Below are positions 24,605 to 29,401 of a stretch of 29,401 nt of DNA, in pieces; position 1 is the first letter of the stretch, and each line of letters begins with the position of its first letter. The DNA is taken from the NCBI GenBank assembly GCA_038212325.1, contig JBBQUQ010000040.1, positions 1-29,401 of the forward strand, in the 5' to 3' direction. The position numbers were made by a program, and so were the translations under genes. The notes below the pieces were generated by a model. That model made no database searches. It was not told the origin of the DNA and saw only the letters and a program-made list of their open reading frames with translations. The DNA comes from CAIVAT01 sp038212325. Its GTDB lineage: Bacteria; Bacteroidota; Bacteroidia; Bacteroidales; FEN-979.

Positions 24605-24634
24605 AACCCCGTTTCATTCATGAAACGGGGTTTT
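24605..24634 (+). terminator. Rho-independent terminator after gldJ, in the murF leader
   Basis: Perfect 12-base stem (AACCCCGTTTCA 24605-24616 with TGAAACGGGGTT 24621-24632), four-base loop, then TTTT. The A-run before it (24594-24600) could let it work on the other strand too. It ends seven bases before the chosen murF ATG. Confidence 0.9.
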
Positions 24635-24640
24635 ATTTAT

Positions 24641-25936
24641 ATGGAACATAAGATCGACGAAATATATCGTTTATTCGCTGCAAACCCCACCGTATCGACC
24701 GACAGCCGGCAGGTAACGCCCGGGTCATTATATTTTGCACTGAAGGGTGAATCGTTCAACGGGAATGAATATGCCCTGCAGGCACTGGCATCAGGGGCAG
24801 CTTTTGCCATTGTAGATGATGTAAAATATGCAGCCAGCGAATCATGCATTCTGGTCGATAATGCGCTCTCAACCTTGCAGGCACTGGCCAGGCATCACCG
24901 CATGCAATTCGACATCCCGCTCATTGCCATTACAGGCACCAATGGCAAAACAACAACCAAGGAACTTATCCATCGTGTACTTTCAAAAAAACACAACACC
25001 CTTGCCACGCGGGGCAACCTGAATAACCACATCGGGGTGCCGCTTACCTTGCTCGGCATAACCCATGAAACGGAGATCGCCGTCATTGAGATGGGGGCAA
25101 ATCATCGGGGCGAAATTGATTTTTTATGCCGCATAGCGCAACCCGGCTACGGTATCATTACGAATATCGGCAAAGCGCACCTGGAGGGATTCGGAGGATT
25201 TGAGGGAGTGATCAACACAAAGACAGAACTATATCGTTTTATCCAAGCGTGTAGCGGGAAAATTTTTCTGAACGAAGCCGACGAACTCCTTAAAAAACAT
25301 TCAACGAGACTTAATGTAATTACCTACGGCAGTTCATCGGCCGACCTTGCTTCGTGCAATATAGCTGCCACTCCGTTTGTTTCTATGAATCTTATGTTCA
25401 GGGATGGAATTGAATTAACCATTGAATCGCAACTATACGGGCACTACAATACAGACAACATCCTCGCCGCAGCCTGCATCGGGCAGTATTTCAACGTTCC
25501 CCCATTGGCAATAAAATCTGCTCTCGAATCCTTTCAGCCCGGCAACAACCGTTCGCAGATTGTGCAGACGGAGCGCAACCTGCTGATTCTGGATGCATAC
25601 AATGCCAATCCAAGCAGCATGAAAGCAGCCATCGTAACATTTGCGGCAGCAACATACCCTGAAAAGACCGTTATTCTTGGAGACATGCTGGAACTTGGCA
25701 AAGACTGTGATACCGAACACCATGAAATATTAAGGATGGTCGATGGTCATTCCTTTAAAAATGTTTACCTGGTAGGACCTGTTTTTACCCGGCTCAATGC
25801 AAAGCGCGAAAACACCTGCTTTCATGACATCGAACTGGCAAAACTGTGGCTTGAGCACCATAAAATTGAAAACAGCGCTATACTGGTCAAGGGATCAAGG
25901 GGGATCAGGCTTGAGAAACTGGTTGATGTGCTTTAA
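24641..25936 (+). CDS. murF: UDP-N-acetylmuramoyl-tripeptide--D-alanyl-D-alanine ligase
   Basis: 431 residues from ATG 24641. An earlier in-frame ATG (24620) lies inside the terminator hairpin and would add seven residues coded by the stem, so it is rejected. The order of Mur ligase domains is clear: the MurF-type N-terminal domain (STDSRQVTPGSLYFALKG), the ATP loop ITGTNGKTTTKEL near residue 100, NNHIGVPLTLL, VIEMGANHRGEIDFL with the MurF MGAN motif, the ADP-binding LLILDAYNANPSSMKAAI, and the C-terminal ILGDMLELG and LVKGSRGIRLE. MurF adds D-Ala-D-Ala to the UDP-MurNAc-tripeptide in the cytoplasm. It heads a likely murF-anmK-folC operon and follows gldJ, an order also seen in other Bacteroidota. 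Confidence 0.96.
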   Translation: MEHKIDEIYRLFAANPTVSTDSRQVTPGSLYFALKGESFNGNEYALQALASGAAFAIVDDVKYAASESCILVDNALSTLQALARHHRMQFDIPLIAITGTNGKTTTKELIHRVLSKKHNTLATRGNLNNHIGVPLTLLGITHETEIAVIEMGANHRGEIDFLCRIAQPGYGIITNIGKAHLEGFGGFEGVINTKTELYRFIQACSGKIFLNEADELLKKHSTRLNVITYGSSSADLASCNIAATPFVSMNLMFRDGIELTIESQLYGHYNTDNILAAACIGQYFNVPPLAIKSALESFQPGNNRSQIVQTERNLLILDAYNANPSSMKAAIVTFAAATYPEKTVILGDMLELGKDCDTEHHEILRMVDGHSFKNVYLVGPVFTRLNAKRENTCFHDIELAKLWLEHHKIENSAILVKGSRGIRLEKLVDVL

Positions 25937-25972
25937 ATAATTCGCTTGTGTCTAACTTTTAATTTTCCGGCT

Positions 25973-27022
25973 TTGAAGTACAAGGTAATCGGCCTTATGT
26001 CAGGAACCAGTCTCGACGGGCTGGACATCGCTTTCTGTGAGTTCAGTAACGAGGATCATTACTGGGTTTATAAGATCCATGCTGCTGAAACAATTCCATA
26101 TACTGACGAATGGCAGACAACCTTGTCGACCCTGGAAAATGGATCAGCCCTCGATTTTGTCACGGCAGATGTAGAATATGGCCACCTGCTGGGCAGGTTA
26201 ACTTATGATTTCATCAAAAAACATAATTTTGCCCCCGATTTCATTGCATCGCACGGCCATACAATCTTTCATCAGCCAGGAAAAAAAATCACCAGCCAGA
26301 TAGGCCGTGGTTCAGCGATAGCAGCTGAAACCGGGATACCGGTCGTTTGCGATTTCCGTTCACTCGATGTTGCGCTGGGCGGCCAGGGGGCTCCCCTTGT
26401 TCCGATCGGCGATGCACTGCTGTTCGCCGGGTTTGACTATTGCCTCAACATCGGGGGATTTGCAAACATTTCGTTCCAACCAGCAACCATCAGACTCGCC
26501 TTTGATGTTTGCCCAGCGAATATTGTACTGAATCAACTCGCTGCACGGGCTGGTTTGGAATACGATGCAGGGGGCCGCCTGGCAGCCAGTGGAAAAGTTG
26601 ATACAACGCTTCTGGAAAACCTTAACCGGCTTCCCTACTATCAACAGCAATTTCCGAAGTCTCTTGGCAAAGAGTGGGTTGTCGAACATATCTTGCCGCT
26701 GATGGCAGGCCCTGACCTGTCTGAAAATGACCTGCTGGCAACATTTTGCGAGCATATTGCATTACAGGTTGCCGCGGCGTCCACGGCAAAAAAAGAGGCT
26801 AAAATGCTCATCACCGGAGGGGGAACATTCAACGATTACCTGGTTGGCCGGATCCACCACCATGCAATCCCTGAAATCATCATCCCTGATCCACTTACCA
26901 TTAACTTCAAAGAGGCCCTTATTTTCGCTTTCCTGGGAGTTTTAAGGTGGCGCAATGAAATAAACTGCCTGCAAAGTGTTACCGGTGCGGTGAAAGACTC
27001 TTCGGGGGGCGCAATATATTGA
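25973..27022 (+). CDS. anmK: Anhydro-N-acetylmuramic acid kinase
   Basis: About 349 residues. The ASKHA-type kinase motifs of AnmK are all visible: the phosphate-1 loop IGLMSGTSLDGLDIAF at the N-terminus, SHGHTIFHQPGKKITSQIGR, the catalytic-loop region VVCDFRSLDVALGGQGAPLV, LNIGGFANISF and the late LITGGGTFND. AnmK splits and phosphorylates anhydro-MurNAc to MurNAc-6-P, recovering cell-wall sugar. No ATG is present before the phosphate loop: TTG at 25973 gives an N-terminus (M-KYKVIGLMSG) like relatives, while TTG at 25946 adds nine unlike residues. It lies 36 bases after murF, and folC follows after 11 bases. No MurQ etherase is seen here. Confidence 0.92.
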   Translation: MKYKVIGLMSGTSLDGLDIAFCEFSNEDHYWVYKIHAAETIPYTDEWQTTLSTLENGSALDFVTADVEYGHLLGRLTYDFIKKHNFAPDFIASHGHTIFHQPGKKITSQIGRGSAIAAETGIPVVCDFRSLDVALGGQGAPLVPIGDALLFAGFDYCLNIGGFANISFQPATIRLAFDVCPANIVLNQLAARAGLEYDAGGRLAASGKVDTTLLENLNRLPYYQQQFPKSLGKEWVVEHILPLMAGPDLSENDLLATFCEHIALQVAAASTAKKEAKMLITGGGTFNDYLVGRIHHHAIPEIIIPDPLTINFKEALIFAFLGVLRWRNEINCLQSVTGAVKDSSGGAIY

Positions 27023-27033
27023 ATTGCTGAACC

Positions 27034-28329
27034 ATGACCTACCGGCAAACCCTTGATTATCTGTATGCCCAACTTCCGATGTACCACCGCATCGGCGCCC
27101 AGGCTTACAAGGCAAACCTCGACAACACGGTCGCGCTTTGCGACATGCTTGACAATCCGCAGCGAGCTTTCAGGTCAATACATATTACCGGAACCAATGG
27201 CAAAGGTTCCGTTTCGCACATGGTTGCATCGATCCTTCAATCGGCTGGTTTACGCACAGGACTCTACACATCGCCGCATTTAAAAGACTTTCGGGAACGG
27301 ATCAAGATAAACGGGAAGATGATCCCGAAGGGGTATGTGACAGAATTTATCACAAGGTATCGTCATCAGTTTGAGCCTATCAAGCCTTCCTTTTTTGAAC
27401 TTACCGTCGGTATGGCATTCGATTATTTCAGGGATCAGCAGGTTGATATTGCCGTCGTTGAAGTGGGCTTGGGCGGAAGGCTGGATTCAACAAACGTCAT
27501 TACCCCGCTGCTATCGGTTATCACCAATGTGAGTTTTGATCACATGCAATTCCTGGGAAAAACAAGAAAAAATATTGCCACAGAAAAAGCAGGCATCATC
27601 AAACCCGGCATCCCGGTTTTAATCGGCGAAACACAGAAAGATGTCAAGCCTGTTTTTCAGCAGAAAGCAGCGGCATGCAATTCAGCGATTGTTTATGCTG
27701 ACCAGCAATTTACATGCAATAAATTCGAGCTTACAGGCCAATATTCAAACAGGCGGTCGATTGACATCTCCCACTGCGGCGCACCATTTATCAAGGGCAT
27801 GATTTCTCCGCTGGCCGGGATATACCAGCGAAAAAACATCCTGACGGTCATGGGAATCTGTGAACTGCTCAACATGCAGGGAATAAAACTAACGCCACCC
27901 CTCATCCGTGCTGGCATCCGCGATGTTATTAAGAACACAGGCCTGGCGGGCCGTTGGCAAATCCTGGCCAAAAACCCGCTGACCATTTGTGATACCGGCC
28001 ACAATGAAGGAGGTTTGCGCGAGGTACTTGCGCAAATTGCGGCAATGCCTTACAACCATTTACACTTTGTATTCGGTGTTGTGAATGACAAACACCTGCC
28101 GCCCCTGCTGAAGATGCTTCCATCGGATGCCACCTATTACTATTGCAAACCAGCCATTCCGCGAGGCCTTGATGCTGTTCGGTTACAGCAGCAGGCCATG
28201 GTGGCCGGCCTTCATGGTTCAGCCTATCCTTCCGTCACAGCAGCTTTCAATGCTGCGCAAATGAATGCGACTGATAAGGACCTGGTTTTTGTGGGGGGAA
28301 GCACGTTTGTGGTTGCTGAGGTGGTTTAA
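27034..28329 (+). CDS. folC: Bifunctional dihydrofolate synthase / folylpolyglutamate synthase
   Basis: 431 residues, typical FolC. ATP loop HITGTNGKGSVSHMVASIL (about residues 49-67), LYTSPHLKDFRERIKING, the Mur-ligase-type VVEVGLGGRLDSTNVI, SFDHMQFLGKTRKNIATEKA followed by GIIKP, and the C-terminal ICDTGHNEGGLREVLAQI and FVFGVVNDKHLPPLL. The enzyme adds glutamate to dihydropteroate and to folates in the cytoplasm. The start ATG lies 11 bases after anmK. It ends seven bases from the end of thiS, which comes from the other strand; I see no hairpin terminator between them. Confidence 0.95.
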   Translation: MTYRQTLDYLYAQLPMYHRIGAQAYKANLDNTVALCDMLDNPQRAFRSIHITGTNGKGSVSHMVASILQSAGLRTGLYTSPHLKDFRERIKINGKMIPKGYVTEFITRYRHQFEPIKPSFFELTVGMAFDYFRDQQVDIAVVEVGLGGRLDSTNVITPLLSVITNVSFDHMQFLGKTRKNIATEKAGIIKPGIPVLIGETQKDVKPVFQQKAAACNSAIVYADQQFTCNKFELTGQYSNRRSIDISHCGAPFIKGMISPLAGIYQRKNILTVMGICELLNMQGIKLTPPLIRAGIRDVIKNTGLAGRWQILAKNPLTICDTGHNEGGLREVLAQIAAMPYNHLHFVFGVVNDKHLPPLLKMLPSDATYYYCKPAIPRGLDAVRLQQQAMVAGLHGSAYPSVTAAFNAAQMNATDKDLVFVGGSTFVVAEVV

Positions 28330-28336
28330 CGAAGGC

Positions 28337-28540
28337 TCAGCCGCCGGAGATCAGGTGAAGTACATGAACCTCATCCCCTTCCCTGATCACCGCGGTGTCA
28401 TATTCACTCTTTTTCACCAAAACGCCATTGATTTTGATGACCAGCATTTTAAACGTATAATTTTTAGACTTTAGCAATTCGCTGACCGTCATCGAACCTT
28501 CAACAAATTCTTCGGGATTGCTATTTAACGTAATTCGCAT
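28337..28540 (-). CDS. thiS: Sulfur carrier protein ThiS
   Basis: 67 residues with a ubiquitin-like beta-grasp pattern: MRITLNSNPEEFVEGSMTVS, MLVIKINGVLVKKSEYDTAV, REGDEVHVLHLISGG. The C-terminal Gly-Gly, which ThiF adenylates and which then carries sulfur as thiocarboxylate for the thiamine thiazole ring, is intact. It follows thiF by 12 bases, with a short tandem repeat across the junction that supplies a GGTGAAA sequence a few bases before the ATG. Other thiazole genes (thiG, thiH) and a TPP riboswitch are not in the window. Confidence 0.92.
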   Translation of the reverse strand: MRITLNSNPEEFVEGSMTVSELLKSKNYTFKMLVIKINGVLVKKSEYDTAVIREGDEVHVLHLISGG

Positions 28541-28543
28541 GCT

Positions 28544-28583
28544 TTCACCATTTCACCATTTAACCATTTCACCATTTAACAGT
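28544..28583. repeat. 8-bp tandem repeat spanning the end of thiF
   Basis: Plus-strand units TTCACCAT (28544), TTCACCAT (28552), TTAACCAT (28560), TTCACCAT (28568), and a decayed fifth TTAACAGT (28576). The array encodes the last eight ThiF residues and the stop codon, and it reaches to four bases from the thiS ATG. Because 8 is not a multiple of 3, a change in copy number shifts the frame, but each frame of the repeat meets a TGA within a few units. Confidence 0.85.
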
Positions 28584-29149
28584 ATCTCCATCACCACATT
28601 CGCCTGCATGTTGGCTACAATTCCAACACGTGGTGCAAGCGGCGGCATATCCGGGCCGATTTCAGAGATTTCATCACCACAAACATACAGATTACCAGCA
28701 TTTCGGCAATGTATCGAATTGCTCATGCCCCAGCCGGCCATGCCCAGCCCCACGACCAAAGGAACCGATGGCATCGTTACGGAAACCGTTTCAATCAGGA
28801 TCTGCTTTTGGTCAGCCAGGTCGAAGGCTTCGACGATGACATCACATCCGCTGAAGACGTCCGGGATATTTTCACTGGTAAGCCGGAGGTCATGAGCGAT
28901 CACTTCCACCGCAGGGTTGATCCTCAGGATATTCTCCCTGAGCGTTTCAGCTTTTTTCTTGCCCACCTGGTCAAAGAAATAATACTGCCGGTTTAGGTTA
29001 CCCATGCTTATCACATCAAAATCAGCAATGACCAGGGTGCCAACGCCCACCCTGGCAAGAGCTACCGCGCAATTGGAGCCCAGCCCACCGCAGCCGGCAA
29101 TGCCGACTTTGCTGTTTTTCAGACGTTTATGTACCTGGTCTGTATTCAA
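28553..29149 (-). CDS. thiF: ThiS adenylyltransferase (ThiF/MoeB/HesA family)
   Basis: About 198 residues from TTG 29149 (M-NTDQVHKRLKNSKVGIAG); the frame is open to TTG 29176, but that part is simple 7-bp repeat sequence and no ATG is available. The E1-like nucleotide-binding motif GCGGLGSNCAVALARVG is near the N-terminus, followed by DFDVISMGNLNRQYYFFDQV with the conserved D, N and RQ that hold ATP, then VGKKKAETL and the catalytic Asp segment IVEAFDLADQKQIL. It is the short form lacking the C-terminal zinc region of MoeB, as in ThiF of many Bacteroidota and clostridia. It activates the C-terminal Gly of ThiS. It lies between mqnE (stop 29173) and thiS, all on one strand. Confidence 0.9.
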   Translation of the reverse strand: MNTDQVHKRLKNSKVGIAGCGGLGSNCAVALARVGVGTLVIADFDVISMGNLNRQYYFFDQVGKKKAETLRENILRINPAVEVIAHDLRLTSENIPDVFSGCDVIVEAFDLADQKQILIETVSVTMPSVPLVVGLGMAGWGMSNSIHCRNAGNLYVCGDEISEIGPDMPPLAPRVGIVANMQANVVMEILLNGEMVKW

Positions 29150-29167
29150 AATGCAAAATGTAAAATG
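29147..29167. repeat. 7-bp tandem repeat at the thiF start
   Basis: CAAAATG (29147), CAAAATG (29154), TAAAATG (29161) in direct succession on the plus strand. It occupies nearly all the gap between the mqnE stop (29173) and the chosen thiF TTG start, which uses the last bases of the array. Confidence 0.8.
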
Positions 29168-29172
29168 CAATA

Positions 29173-29401
29173 TCAACTAAGGTGGTTGTACAGGGAATCG
29201 CGTTCAACGGGAGTTCTTTTTGCTTCGCTGATCAACGACCGCATCTCCGCGACGGTCATGACCGGGCTTTGGTCCTTGGCTCCTGCCAGGGAATAGATGC
29301 GGGTTGTATCGTTGATGGTTCCATCGAGATCGTCGACGCCAAATGCAAGCGATATCTGTGCAAGCGTTTTGCCCACTGCAGGCCAATAGGCCTTCAAATG
29401 A
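29173..29401 (-). CDS. mqnE: Aminofutalosine synthase MqnE, C-terminal end (cut by window edge)
   Basis: The visible 76 codons are the last part of a radical-SAM enzyme of the MqnE/MqnC/CofH group: KAYWPAVGKTLAQISLAFGV followed by DDLDGTINDTTRIYSLAGA, and ending in TPVERDSLYNHLS. The DDLDGT and PVERDSLYN signatures point to MqnE rather than MqnC or ThiH. The catalytic CxxxCxxC cluster lies beyond the edge. MqnE makes aminodeoxyfutalosine in the futalosine route to menaquinone, which suggests that the organism uses this route. The Met at 29397 is likely internal. thiF follows closely and may be co-transcribed. Confidence 0.85.
   Translation of the reverse strand, partial: HLKAYWPAVGKTLAQISLAFGVDDLDGTINDTTRIYSLAGAKDQSPVMTVAEMRSLISEAKRTPVERDSLYNHLS

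Noticed and set aside
24620..24640. Upstream ATG for murF
   Set aside because: It lies in the terminator hairpin and encodes residues derived from the stem; the Met at 24641 begins the conserved MurF N-terminus region.
28330..29401. TPP riboswitch near thiS/thiF
   Set aside because: The genes are downstream of mqnE on the same strand with almost no intergenic space; no thi-box sequence is seen.
1..29401. CRISPR array, tRNA or rRNA genes, complete prophage or insertion sequence
   Set aside because: No regularly spaced long repeats, no tRNA-like T-loop sequences noticed on either strand, no rRNA-like stretches, and no intact integrase or transposase.

Overview
The window is chromosomal DNA from a member of the Bacteroidota, most likely a non-Bacteroides lineage in or near the Bacteroidales/Marinilabiliales; the order is a guess. 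The evidence is a set of type IX secretion (T9SS) genes found only in this phylum (PorU, PorV, PorP/SprF, GldJ, the SprA plug protein), TamL, promoters of the TTTG-N20-TAnnTTTG type, few Shine-Dalgarno sites, and a futalosine-pathway menaquinone gene (MqnE). No tRNA, rRNA, CRISPR array or complete mobile element was seen.

Layout. 1-153 is a broken fragment that looks like IS3-type transposase OrfA, cut by the window edge. 309-2036 is a single-gene NERD nuclease/superfamily-1 helicase. 2169-4053 is a scarred stretch: a small ORF with an in-frame stop, facing a LytTR-type response regulator that has lost most of its DNA-binding domain and a LytS-type histidine kinase with a frameshift and an internal deletion that removes its N box. 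4142-4729 encodes a small outer-membrane beta-barrel. From 5102 the region is dense, well-kept core genome: TamL (+), then, convergent on the minus strand, the T9SS plug protein and a SpoU-class RNA methyltransferase, then the rpsF-rpsR-rplI ribosomal operon. A GT-C-like membrane protein (+) overlaps ispF by four bases tail to tail.

The centre (13247-24584) is a T9SS island. On the minus strand run two tandem porU genes, then porV and ispF. Diverging from them on the plus strand are porP/sprF and gldJ. PorU is the surface sortase that removes the C-terminal sorting domain from cargo, PorV is its shuttle and anchor, GldJ is a periplasmic lipoprotein needed for T9SS stability, PorP/SprF-type barrels anchor or export particular cargo, and the plug protein closes the SprA pore. 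Outer-membrane biogenesis (TamL) and secretion therefore sit close together.

The right end is a cell-wall and cofactor block: murF, anmK and folC (+), then convergent thiS, thiF and the end of mqnE (-). Short tandem repeats of 7-8 bp sit at both ends of thiF and between tamL and the plug gene. The most interesting points are the two PorU paralogues with intact catalytic dyads but different N-termini, the decaying two-component pair, and two strong terminators that directly abut the start codon of the next gene.
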